In this document: in pieces, positions 36,401 through 42,220 of the stretch
How the letters are laid out: each line of letters opens with the position of its first letter
Position numbering within the stretch: position 1 is the stretch's first letter
DNA from: Siderastrea siderea
Lineage: Eukaryota; Cnidaria; Anthozoa; Scleractinia; Rhizangiidae
NCBI GenBank assembly: GCA_964030785.1
Contig: OZ034967.1
Coordinates: 57,966,665 to 58,030,664 of the forward strand
DNA: 64,000 bases
Reading direction: 5' to 3'
The notes under the pieces: generated by a model
The model's input: the letters and a program-made list of their open reading frames with translations, nothing else
Databases searched by the model: none
What the model was told of the DNA's origin: nothing
Program-made: the position numbers and the translations under genes

Positions 36401-37836
36401 GACGTGGAGTCTGCAAAAGAAATTTCAAAGGTTAAGGTCAAGAACAACTCGGCCTCGCCTGATGCTATGTGCCGACTCCATTTCACCGATGAACCTAACA
36501 ACAATTATGATGTCAAACAATTCCTGTGTACAAGCTGCGATCACGCCGACTGTCTGTGGGTGAGGCCTTGAGCAGGAGGTGCAAGGGAGATGGTGGGGGA
36601 GGGGTTATCCAAACTTTGGGAAATATTGCAGGTTCGGGTGACTTTATTTCTATACATCGGTTGCGAAGTAAGGTAAACTAAATCATGCAGTCGATACGAA
36701 AAGTCTTAAGCAGTTTAGTGTTTCCTTTTTAGAATCACTTGAAGTTATAAATTCCGTTGTTAATTGGTCAATTAAAGCCTTACGGCCCTCTGCTATTAAA
36801 AACTAAGGAGTGCTGTCCTAGAAATCTGTGAAATGAGGGAAAGGGGAAACATGTGGATATCTCCAAAAGGCGAAAAACAAGATCAGGAGGAATCCGACTC
36901 TTAAAGGAAGAATCTTTCAAAACGGAATCTCTTGAAGGCGAACGTTTTTAGATAAACACTACCAGAAAAATAGGTAATTTCTTAACAGCTGAATCCCTCT
37001 AAAACGTCGAACCATAGGTAATCCCTTCAGAAAGACATGTACAAATCAAAGCTAGCCAAAGTTGTCAAGATTTCCAAAATGAACGTCTGCAAAAATCTCT
37101 TTTTCTGTATCTGTTGCTTCTAAAAGTGATCCTTATAATTCTCATATTGTTGATGCTAAATGTTGCTAAAAAGTCTTTTATATGTATAGAAACTGCTCAG
37201 TAGCAATGTAACATGTACCCGTCGTTTTGATTATGTTATTTGGTCTTAATACAAACTAAATAAAAAAGGTAAATTAACCTTCTTTTGAAACGCGATCAAA
37301 AGCAGTGTTGCTGTCAGCTAAAACCTGTCCGCAATTTACCGCTGTTTACTGTTATTTCCGATCAGTCTAAAATTGACGCTGGACTGGTCGTTCCTTGGCC
37401 TAGTTAACTGTACTCGTTGAAATAGCATTTACATTGTGTGAAAAATTCAGCGAACGTATGATGTCTTACACTAGACTTTTTAACTAGGTAGGTAGGTAAG
37501 TAAGGCCCAGTTCAGACGCCATACCTCTCATGTGCCGTACCAAGTAGTAAGTAGTTATTTGGCAGTGGTACGGTGTCCAAATCTGTTTTTTTCGACAGAT
37601 TTCAATTATGCAAGACAAAATCTCAGGGTGCGGCAAAGCTTGCCGCTACGGCACATGCATCCTTCTGAACTGGGCCTTAGACGCCGATACAGCTGATACC
37701 TTCCTTAAACAACAACATTAACTTACCCATTCTGGTTCAGACCCGAAGGGTTTTTTACCTTATCATAGGACTGAGACAAGGTGGTTTGAATCGCTCCTTG
37801 TAAGCAGAAAATGAACAAGAACACAACAAACGACAT
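336..37836 (-). CDS. Secreted EMI / EGF-repeat protein gene (5' end complete, 3' end off the left edge)
   Basis: Gene-level entry, read right to left: signal peptide exon 37727..37836, EMI exons 36291..36410 and 34286..34398, EGF exon B five times (32256..32348, 26248..26340, 20330..20422, 14523..14615, 10921..11013), cbEGF-type exons 2229..2345, about 1784..1905, 881..1033 and 336..458. The first three exons sum to 343 nt and leave phase 1. Nearly all EGF exons are symmetric phase 1-1, so any number can be inserted without shifting frame. Known for such families: N-terminal EMI plus EGF repeats are secreted, disulfide-rich, cell-surface or matrix proteins (MEGF/EMILIN-like layouts). I infer a MEGF-like cnidarian protein and assign no symbol. 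Splice sites were read by eye; transcript support is not available. Confidence 0.8.
881..1033 (-). CDS. cbEGF-type exon
   Basis: 153 nt, phase 1-1, acceptor TTTTCAG|AC, donor CGAG|GTAAGC. It begins [11 protein letters not shown] and continues [20 protein letters not shown] and SDGKQCRG. The insert between the first and second cysteines is longer than usual. Otherwise it is a standard calcium-binding EGF module. Confidence 0.78.
1784..1905 (-). CDS. cbEGF-type exon (3' boundary uncertain)
   Basis: Acceptor CGTTACAG|ATCG at 1906, phase 1. It reads [16 protein letters not shown], then [12 protein letters not shown] and KTCS. Six cysteines are present. The expected phase-1 donor after the last cysteine is not clear: TCA|GTTATG gives phase 0, and ACGT|GTTCAG would split the last Cys codon. 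Either the donor is non-canonical or the exon is decaying. Confidence 0.6.
2120..2141 (-). pseudogene. Decapitated cbEGF exon start
   Basis: After an acceptor TTTCTTTAG the sequence reads DVNECELLV and stops. About 30 bases of flanking intron (gtct.aagaaacaaa.ag.ggagatatta) match the flank of the exon starting at 2345, so this is a broken local duplicate that kept only the first six or so codons. Confidence 0.5.
2229..2345 (-). CDS. cbEGF-type exon (intact relative of exon A)
   Basis: 117 nt, phase 1-1. Acceptor TTCTTCAG|AC, donor CAAG|GTACAT. It encodes [16 protein letters not shown], then YQCSCNQGF and GKRCQG. Asp-x-Asp-Glu-Cys at the N-terminus and the Tyr-x-Cys-x-Cys region fit a calcium-binding EGF module. 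This is the only copy of this exon type in the window with a working acceptor and is the best proxy for the ancestor of the array's exon A. Confidence 0.78.
2660..2978. mobile_element. 319-bp inverted-repeat element with 9-bp target duplication
   Basis: Ends TTCACAGCGGTCAAACGC and GCGTTTGATCGCTGTGAA are inverted copies with one mismatch. It is flanked on both sides by TCTCGTACC (2651-2659 and 2979-2987), a perfect 9-bp target-site duplication. No transposase is encoded. A 9-bp duplication fits a Mutator-like non-autonomous element (inference). Confidence 0.8.
2986..3153. mobile_element. Left part of 219-bp CCCAGAGT element
   Basis: Matches the left arm and interior of the element at 7536..7754 (agtcctcaggctttttggtc, cggttaaccgcacgattcctg-like interior) and then breaks off at the copy starting 3154. 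Confidence 0.65.
3154..3440. mobile_element. Second, diverged copy of the 319-bp element, right end missing
   Basis: Begins CACAGCGGTCAAACGCACGACGC like 2662 and follows that element for about 280 bases at roughly three-quarters identity. No right inverted end is seen before the next element at 3451. It interrupts the 219-bp-type element whose left part lies at 2986-3153. Confidence 0.65.
3538..3817. repeat. Two-copy tandem repeat, period about 140 bp
   Basis: The motifs tttttaattgacaacattt, ttagcacc.taat.tagtcac and atcttttgaaaaaacgagttt recur in order in both halves. It lies inside the 1.45-kb element. Confidence 0.75.
4601..4630. repeat. Three perfect copies of cgtatactga
   Basis: A 10-bp microsatellite-like tandem run, followed by a 65-bp-period two-copy repeat at 4644-4760 (catgaagtacgtaaaataac...). 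Confidence 0.85.
4644..4760. repeat. Two-copy repeat, period 65 bp
   Basis: catgaagtacgtaaaataac through acaaggtttgtag occurs twice with a single difference (attcaac versus agtcaac). Confidence 0.85.
5098..5174 (-). repeat. tRNA-like sequence (SINE head or tRNA pseudogene)
   Basis: The reverse strand reads TAGCTCAGTCAGTTA (A-box-like) and GGTTCGAATCTG (B-box-like) at normal tRNA spacing. The acceptor arms do not pair well. It is followed by A-rich sequence, as expected of a tRNA-derived SINE relic. Confidence 0.4.
5790..6157. repeat. Older partial copy of the array unit
   Basis: From ttgtgagccagaatctcg to the truncated exon A this stretch matches 9095-9560 of unit 1 almost base for base, minus about 100 bases in the middle. 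It is not contiguous with the array, which starts at 6864, so it records a duplication separate from the tandem one. Confidence 0.7.
6099..6157 (-). pseudogene. Truncated EGF exon A (3' half only)
   Basis: Encodes only [18 protein letters not shown] with the normal donor. The 5' half of the exon is replaced from 6158 on by unrelated sequence containing a short inverted repeat (atggtctcgcc... ccatggctcga). It lies outside the array, in an older partial duplicate of the unit. Confidence 0.6.
7150..7275. repeat. Degenerate GGGA(C/A)TGGGATTT run
   Basis: About eight imperfect copies of actgggaaatgggattt with variable spacers. Related runs occur near 9320-9405 and at the same place in each unit, and at 6010-6075. 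Such G-run repeats resemble the interior of the element at 35989..36255. Confidence 0.6.
7536..7754. mobile_element. 219-bp hairpin element, unit 1
   Basis: Two inverted arms of about 54 bp (CCCAGAGTCCTCAAGC... and its reverse) around about 110 bp. Each arm itself starts CCCAGAGT and ends ACTCTGGG, so the arm is a weak palindrome nested in a larger one. Copies in the other units: 13539..13757, 17012..17205, 22950..23143, 28877..29105. Confidence 0.8.
7975..8039. repeat. 65-bp hairpin in every unit
   Basis: GCTCTATTTTCGTTTCG pairs with CGAAACGAAAAATAGAGC across a loop of about 30 bases. Copies lie near 13978-14042, 17426-17490, 23363-23428 and 29322-29388, where the left arm reads AGGCTC and the match is one or two bases longer. 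Confidence 0.75.
9518..9634 (-). pseudogene. EGF exon A remnant, unit 1 (acceptor lost)
   Basis: 117 nt. It reads [15 protein letters not shown] and [16 protein letters not shown] with the donor GAG|GTACAT, but the acceptor is CATAT instead of CAGAC. Unit 2 has no exon A because of its internal deletion. Confidence 0.65.
9976..10085. repeat. GC-rich C-run / G-run patch in intron between exons B and A
   Basis: A C-run, then a self-complementary pair ccccggggacaag ... cttgtcccggggg about 55 bases apart. The C-run length differs between units (about 7 to 14), which makes it a marker for unit-specific slippage. Copies start near 19392, 25358 and 31316. Confidence 0.6.
10921..11013 (-). CDS. EGF exon B, array unit 1
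   Basis: Leftmost array copy of the 93-nt EGF exon (phase 1-1, TTCAG acceptor, CAG|GTAATT donor, six cysteines, GWTGNDC ending). In transcript order it is the last of the five copies and would splice to exon 2229..2345 if the degenerate exon A copies are skipped. Confidence 0.73.
11055..11300. mobile_element. AGAGCG element (TA-flanked), unit 1
   Basis: Ends AGAGCGGTTCTCAACTGAGT and its inverse ACTCAACTGAGAACCTCTCT; the interior is rich in CAAT-box-like tgattggttt and aaccaatca blocks. It is flanked by TA. The same family lies in Tudor gene introns at 54992..55277, 52338..52795 and 48510..48766. Other units carry it about 50 bases to the right of exon B. Confidence 0.75.
11397..11993. mobile_element. 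CCCAAAAAAATCC-rich inverted-repeat element, unit 1
   Basis: The left end (CCCCCAGGGGGGCACTCC, then caagtgacggggatgatcg) is the inverse of the right end (gatcatccccgtctcttgaa, then CCCCCCCTGGGTGG). The interior is degenerate copies of aacccaaaaaaatccc on both sides of an inserted about 280-bp stretch. Copies: about 14997-15499 (right end lost), 20808-21408, 26722-27323, 32728-33334. Confidence 0.7.
13539..13757. mobile_element. 219-bp hairpin element, unit 2
   Basis: Full-length copy. Its left flank has lost gctgtgaatctc compared with units 1 and 5. Confidence 0.78.
14523..14615 (-). CDS. EGF exon B, array unit 2 (deleted unit)
   Basis: The 93-nt EGF exon is intact although this unit has lost about 2.4 kb. 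The deletion junction at about 14358-14405 lies just downstream of the exon on the minus strand, so its donor and about 120 bases of following intron survive. Confidence 0.72.
17012..17205. mobile_element. Hairpin element, unit 3, with 25-bp deletion
   Basis: gagaga joins directly to ttggttgtc; the inner end of the left arm is gone. The same deletion is present in unit 4. Confidence 0.78.
18925..19041 (-). pseudogene. EGF exon A remnant, unit 3 (acceptor lost)
   Basis: Same sequence and same AG to AT acceptor change as in the other units. The coding part still has all six cysteines and no stop. Confidence 0.65.
20330..20422 (-). CDS. EGF exon B, array unit 3
   Basis: 93-nt phase 1-1 EGF exon, apparently identical to the unit 1 copy, with both splice sites intact and six cysteines. 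It can be included or skipped without changing frame. Confidence 0.72.
22950..23143. mobile_element. Hairpin element, unit 4, with 25-bp deletion
   Basis: Identical deletion to unit 3, showing that the left parts of units 3 and 4 share a recent common copy. Confidence 0.78.
24895..25011 (-). pseudogene. EGF exon A remnant, unit 4 (acceptor lost)
   Basis: Same as the unit 5 copy: open cbEGF-like frame, good donor, AG to AT change at the acceptor (+ strand ccacatatggc). Confidence 0.65.
26248..26340 (-). CDS. EGF exon B, array unit 4
   Basis: Same exon as in the other units with intact acceptor and donor. One base change (+ strand acaattt instead of acaactt) makes the third-cysteine segment HGNC instead of HGSC. 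All six cysteines are kept and the reading frame is open. Confidence 0.72.
28877..29105. mobile_element. Hairpin element, unit 5
   Basis: Full-length copy with about 10 extra bases from a small duplication of the cccagag motif in the right arm. Confidence 0.78.
30849..30965 (-). pseudogene. EGF exon A remnant, unit 5 (acceptor lost)
   Basis: A 117-nt cbEGF-like exon with open frame ([13 protein letters not shown]..., SNGKRCRG) and an intact donor GAG|GTACAT. The position that reads CAG|AC in the ordinary copy at 2345 reads CAT|AT here, so the obligatory AG is gone. The nearest upstream AG leads straight into a stop. It is probably not spliced in. Confidence 0.65.
32256..32348 (-). CDS. EGF exon B, array unit 5
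   Basis: 93 nt, phase 1-1, acceptor TTTTTCAG, donor ACAG|GTAATT. It encodes one EGF-like module with six cysteines: [11 protein letters not shown], then [15 protein letters not shown]. The C-x-C-x2-G-W-x-G-x2-C ending is classic for EGF modules next to EMI domains. In transcript order this is the first EGF module after the EMI domain. Confidence 0.75.
34286..34398 (-). CDS. Exon 3: second half of EMI domain
   Basis: Acceptor CTTAAAAG, donor AAGG|GTACAG, phase 2 in and 1 out, 113 nt. It encodes a basic/hydrophobic strand followed by LCCSGWQK and STDC, the Cys-Cys-x-Gly-Trp signature that closes EMI domains. It sits 73 bases outside the right edge of the tandem array, so the EMI domain is not duplicated. 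The exit phase 1 is the phase used by the following EGF exons. Confidence 0.75.
34571..35237. mobile_element. Large two-tier inverted repeat
   Basis: The outer arm (aataaaacacaa..cagc, gataaacatggtaa, tatgctaagcaacat) at 34573-34660 is the inverse of 35147-35237. The inner arm (ggggtctggaaccgagatta, ...gagaagctatagctaat) at 34666-34760 is the inverse of 35005-35093. Together the arms are about 190 bp per side around a 250-bp centre. The cgaaacgtcga motif next to a stem resembles ends of some retroelements, but no protein is present. Confidence 0.6.
35231..35468. mobile_element. TTAA-flanked element, AAAGGAGCTGTGTCACGG ends
   Basis: The left end TTAAAGGAGCTGTGTCACGG is the inverse of the right end CCGTGACATAGTTCCTTTAA with two mismatches. 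A TTAA target is what piggyBac-type elements use (inference). A second copy starts at 63764 and runs off the window. Confidence 0.7.
35989..36255. mobile_element. 267-bp G-run element with AATATA target duplication
   Basis: Begins GTGG followed by a run of G, ACAGGGGGG, and ends CCCCCCTGT, a run of C, CAC; the termini are inverted copies. AATATA flanks both sides (35983-35988, 36256-36261). The interior is tandem gcgggaagcgggag-type units. It lies in the intron between the two EMI exons. No coding potential: the proline- and glycine-rich ORFs here are translations of the repeat. Confidence 0.8.
36291..36410 (-). CDS. Exon 2: first half of EMI domain
   Basis: Acceptor TTTTGCAG, donor AAA|GTAAGC, phase 2 in and 2 out. 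It encodes Cys-Ser-Arg-Thr-Thr-Tyr at the start, a run of Tyr residues, then SCGWWDTC. Cys-Ser-Arg, the aromatic-rich middle and Gly-Trp-Trp with two cysteines are what EMI modules show in cnidarian EGF proteins. The reading frame is decided by phase agreement with exons 1 and 3; the overlapping ORF in another frame is a shadow. Confidence 0.78.
37501..37679. mobile_element. 179-bp inverted-repeat element in intron 1
   Basis: TAAGGCCCAGTTCAGA at the left, TCTGAACTGGGCCTTA (with one extra T) at the right, and a second paired block (tgtgccgta / tacggcaca) inside. It sits just downstream of the signal-peptide exon of the EMI/EGF gene. Confidence 0.7.
37727..37836 (-). CDS. Exon 1: start codon and signal peptide
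   Basis: Begins ATG at 37836 and encodes a typical secretion signal, [16 protein letters not shown], followed by a short polar stretch ending LNQNG. The donor is a strong GTAAGT at 37726-37721 and leaves phase 2, which exactly fits the next exon (GG plus A gives Gly). An earlier GTAAAA after the Lys codon would give phase 0 and does not fit. The hydrophobic run directly after Met makes this start convincing. Confidence 0.8.
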
Positions 37837-38087
37837 GACGAAGGAACACCTCGAGTCGTGCCAAACGTACCATTTAGTACCATGTACCAAGTCGTGCCAC
37901 AACGTATCACTTTGAAATTTGTCTCTGATTTATCCCTCTTTGATTCAGGTTTTGACTTGTACATGATACGGCGCTAAAACGCCACTTTTCTTTCACCATC
38001 AGAATTATAGCACCACGTGGCATATAATGCCATAAACAGGATCAATATTTAGTGCGGATTTTCAGATGTATTTTTGCTATCATAACC

Positions 38088-38167
38088 TAGCCTGTGTACA
38101 GCCGCCCGCCCTCCTCAAGAAAAAAATCGGATTTTTCTTGAGGAGGGCGGCGGCTGTACACAGGCTA
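38088..38167. mobile_element. 80-bp near-perfect hairpin element
   Basis: TAGCCTGTGTACAGCCGCC... and its inverse form arms of 36-37 bases with one unpaired C and a loop of about 7 bases. The flanks TCATAACC and CCATAACC are an imperfect 8-bp direct repeat, suggesting a mobile origin. The TAGCCTG...CAGGCTA ends are shared with 47058..47214. Confidence 0.75.
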
Positions 38168-38643
38168 CCATAACCCTCCGTTAGCGGTGTACCCATTACT
38201 CGTATAACATTGTGACTGCCCTTTTCTCATGTTTTCTGTATAACTGATGTGGTTGTCCTTTCCCGCAACTTTAAATCATTGCTTTGACACATTGATCTAT
38301 GAATTGGGAGCTGCAAAATGAGATATAGTTTATGGGTAAGACAGTACACATGAAAATAATAACCTTTTTGTTTTCTCACATTTGAAACTACCTTTCTAGC
38401 AAAGTCAAAACTTCCTTCAATTAAGTTGATGTGATATACGAAATACACTCATCAAAAACTTTTAAATGGTGTTTCATACATGGGCTTAATATTTTTTTAA
38501 TTTGGTGAGAAGAGCATTCGTGGCAAAAGCAAAAGGGCCTGGCGAGGGCCAGGGGCGCTCTCTATAGTGGGCTAAACGGGGAGGCTCCGCTCGAAATGGG
38601 CCTTTTTTGCTTCAAGTCTTCAAAAGGGTGGGTAAAGTGTGTC

Positions 38644-38730
38644 AGCTAAATCTAAGTATTAAAAATGTTTGCAAAATTCTGGTAGTGTGTCTGCTAAATC
38701 TAAGTATTAAAAATGTTTGCAAAATTCTGG
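38644..38730. repeat. Two-copy tandem repeat, period 49 bp
   Basis: gctaaatctaagtattaaaa through aaaattctgg occurs twice in succession. It creates a repetitive short ORF that I do not regard as coding. Confidence 0.8.
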
Positions 38731-40357
38731 CAGAAATCACAACACAAAATATACGAAAGCCTTCGAGCGAATGGAATCACGCGGTGATCTACTGCTTTTG
38801 GCTTACCCTTGAGGTAAAAAGGTGGAATTTGTGTTGTAGGTATATGGAAGGGGTGCCATTTAAAGGGTATATTAAAGAGGGAGGATTTGAACATCAGGGC
38901 GAAGCCCCCCAAAACAAAACTTAAGTTAGTACCCCCCCCCCCCTCCTCCAACGTGGCGAAAGGGTTGAGCTATCTAATCTTACGTAGTAAAAACCCTAAC
39001 TTGAATTCCATAAGTAGCGGTCCCCCTTACTTCCGGAATGAACAGGCCTGAGTGAAAATAGCAGTTACTTTCTGAACTTCCTGATTGCCGTTACGTGGGT
39101 AATTGAAGACGAAAAAACTCAGAGTCCCGCTCACAAAGAATCTCAAGTTTAATATTTCTGTTTTGGGGATTCTTTCCAAGCTAAAACCAGAAAATTGCTT
39201 TAGTGAAGTACATGTAAGTTCTTATATCCTAATAAGCCGTGTTCTCACCGAGCTCAAAAAAAAAAATTAATAAAAACCTTAAATAAGTAAAACGAAAAAT
39301 CTACTTGACCCCGATAAAATGATACACAAAGAATGGTTGTCTTTGCATTCAAATGGGTTTAGACTAGTCACGTCCAGGGCGAGTTAAGTTTGGATTAAGG
39401 GAATTAGACAGATATGGTGTACACGTCCGCTACCTTGAACATGCAAGTTAAACCGAAAATTGCGGTTCAAGATAATGGAAGTTCGTTATAGCAAATTCGT
39501 TATGGCAGAGAGCAACACCGACCAATTGAAACGAGTTACAATTCGAGATAGCTGGCGTTTGAGATACTGGGGGTACATTGAAGTCCTTGTATTAAAGTTT
39601 TGTTATTTTAGCTTGCCTTTCACAGTGGTGTATTCTTGAAGATCATGTTATTTGTTTATTTTTCTCTTTTACGAAATTATTTAGTTTCGTCATTCTCCCT
39701 CAACCCGACTAAGCCGATCATTCTGGATGAATATCACTCAGCTTGATGAGCCTTTCCTGTTTTGAGTAGTATTTGGTTGTGTGTTGTTTCGCTTTGTTTT
39801 GTTTTCTGTATAATTCCTGTGTATATTTTTGCAATTGTCAACGTGCGGTCAATAAATGACTGGTTGTTATTGTTAAATGTAGCTTTTGAGACAATTTGAC
39901 GGTAGACATAGGAGGTATAAGAGGTAATAAAAGCCGGTTCGTGCGATGAATACCAACAGGCAATTAAAATATTTACTTCCCTTCGCTAAATGTCATGTCA
40001 GCCATTTTCCTGGGGAAAAAGTGCAGACATCTGACAGTAGTGCGAGGCACCTTAGCGACATTGGTATGAGTTTCAGCAGGTACCTATAACGTTACATTCG
40101 GGTAAAATAGAGGATCTAGAAAGGTTCATGATTTCTGTCTTATTCAGACTTAAGACTAAAAAAAAACAAAAAGGGGAATCAGTTCGATGGCCTGGAACAG
40201 GGAAAACAGAAAAGTTGAACGCCGAAAGAAAGAGTAACGGCACCATCTTCCTGCTCCTAACCGAACTGCTGCGTTATTAGCAACTTATTGTCTCGCTTCT
40301 TCTGCAATAAATTTTCGTGCACAGTTTTAAGGTCATGGCATACCTAAGTCCTCGTGA

Positions 40358-40568
40358 AGCCGCGGCAAAACGTTTCAACATTGTTGTACAACACTTTGTT
40401 GTACAACAATGTTGCACGCGCGGCTAAGCGTCATTTAACAGCACAGCAACATCCACGTAACAAAAGATTTTCGTCAAACATCACCTGACATGGGGTGCTA
40501 AACGTTCTGATATTGTCAAACTACCACATGTTGTACAACAACGTTGGAACGTTTGGCCGCGGTTTAAC
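40358..40568. mobile_element. Inverted-repeat element with TTGTTGTACAACA blocks
   Basis: AGCCGCGGCAAAACGTTTCA at the left is the inverse of GGAACGTTTGGCCGCGGTTT at the right. The palindrome TTGTTGTACAACA occurs beside each arm and again internally. About 210 bp, no coding capacity. Confidence 0.65.
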
Positions 40569-42220
40569 CCATGGAGTCAAGTGCGATTCGCGTCCGGCAA
40601 GTCGTTACACATCTTTTGTTTTTGCCAAAAAAAACGCATTTATTAGGACCTTTTTAGTCTTAAAGATTTAGTTTTATTATCCTATTTAGAGTTATAATCA
40701 GTAAAACTAACACAATACTAATAGAAGTCCAGTGCATGCAAGCCTCGAGGCTCCTGTAGTTAGGACTTCCGCAACAGATATATTTGAATTGTATTTTTTG
40801 GTGGCCATGGCAGGAACCATACCTATTCGAAACAACATTGTATAAAAAGCGACACTGTAAAAAATTCTAAATTAAAAAAACGTGCAAAAAGAAAACGAAA
40901 AAAGGAAGTAAAAGAGAACAAAGTGGAAGGAACAGGGAAAAAGGATAACGAGAGCAAGAGATTCCATATTGGAAAGGATGCAAGACTGGAAGTGTGTTTC
41001 TTTCAGGTAGATCCCTGAATGAAAAAGAAAGAAGAATTAGTTACACAGCTCCCTCGGCGCCGGCCGCCAGCAACTGCTTGGCTGCCGTCTCCGTCCCCTG
41101 GAATGTTATGCGAAAAGTCCCATAATGCAATGTTTACTTTCGTGCCGCGATGACGCAAAGAAGTCCATCTATTTTGTTGAAAGCCAACGCTTGAATTGTA
41201 AGTGTTATCGCTTAGTGACGTGCAGGAAAATGGTAAATACAATAAATCTAAATGGTCTGCAATAATTGTGAAGAGAGCAACGTGCGTCTTATCGGTACAA
41301 ACAACCTATTCTGACGAGTTTAACCTTCTTTTAGCTTAAGTGTTATTTATGCTCATTTTGTTTTTCTTTAATTTCTTTTGAAGACGCGGGCGACAGATAT
41401 GTTCAATACGTGACTTGGATGAACTCTTTAAACACTCAGCCTGCCTTAACTAAACAAACCTTTTTTGTTGCTCTAACGGAACGGTCAAGTGCCGCAAATT
41501 TTGAAGACAAAGAAAGCTGGATAATTACACGGCTAATGAAACAAGCTTTGCTCAACGGAAGATTTCAAGGGATTAACTTCACACCTAGTATAGACAGTTT
41601 ACGCTAGTTTCTAAACACTCCGCGTAAATACTTCATAAAGCAGCAATTTTGCGAGGACAGCAACGAAAACAATAATTGTAGCATAAAAGTGTACCTAAAT
41701 ACCTTGTTTAGTCTGAAGATGCTTTATTAGGAACACAGGCAATCAACGAAGAAAGAAGCTTAAACTTTTATACTTTATTCTCCTCCCTTGATTGCTTAGT
41801 AGTGCATTGATATTGCAAGAAGAAATTGGATGTTGATCACTTGGGAATTGAACCTAATCACCTTCCAGCGAAATTAAACGGATTAGCAATAACACATGAC
41901 CATACAGCGTCAATTTTGAAAGCACACGAACAACTCACACATAACAGCTAAATTAGGAAAAAACAACTCAAAAAGAAAACCTTACAGCATTCATGAAGCA
42001 TCTGTGAAACAGAGCTTAATAGCATTAAATAATGGGCAAACTGTCAAAGCAAGCCGTTTATTGTGCTTTTGGACGATAATTTTGTTCATAATGCTATCAT
42101 GAAAACTTCTTTATACTCCTTCTATTGTTGAATTCCCAAAGGTATGTCTTTTTTATGAAATTGCTTGAAGCCAAGTTCAAATGATTCAACCATTGCATAA
42201 GACGTGAGCTTCGTTCTGTT

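Larger units (their letters stand above)
37837..42220. other. Intergenic region between the EMI/EGF gene and the 468-codon gene
   Basis: Apart from the hairpin elements and small repeats listed separately I see no convincing exon. A CpG-richer patch at about 41040-41160 (ctcggcgccggccgccag, cgtgccgcgatgacgcaaag) could be a promoter or 5' exon region for the gene on the plus strand, but no splice link to 42221 is visible. Confidence 0.5.

Noticed and set aside
38607..38951. 105- and 83-codon ORFs
   Set aside because: Created by a 49-bp tandem duplication and low-complexity sequence; no splice or family support.
41410..41607. 65-codon ORF upstream of the 468-codon gene as a 5' exon
   Set aside because: It ends in a stop before any plausible donor and shows no link in phase to the ORF at 42221.
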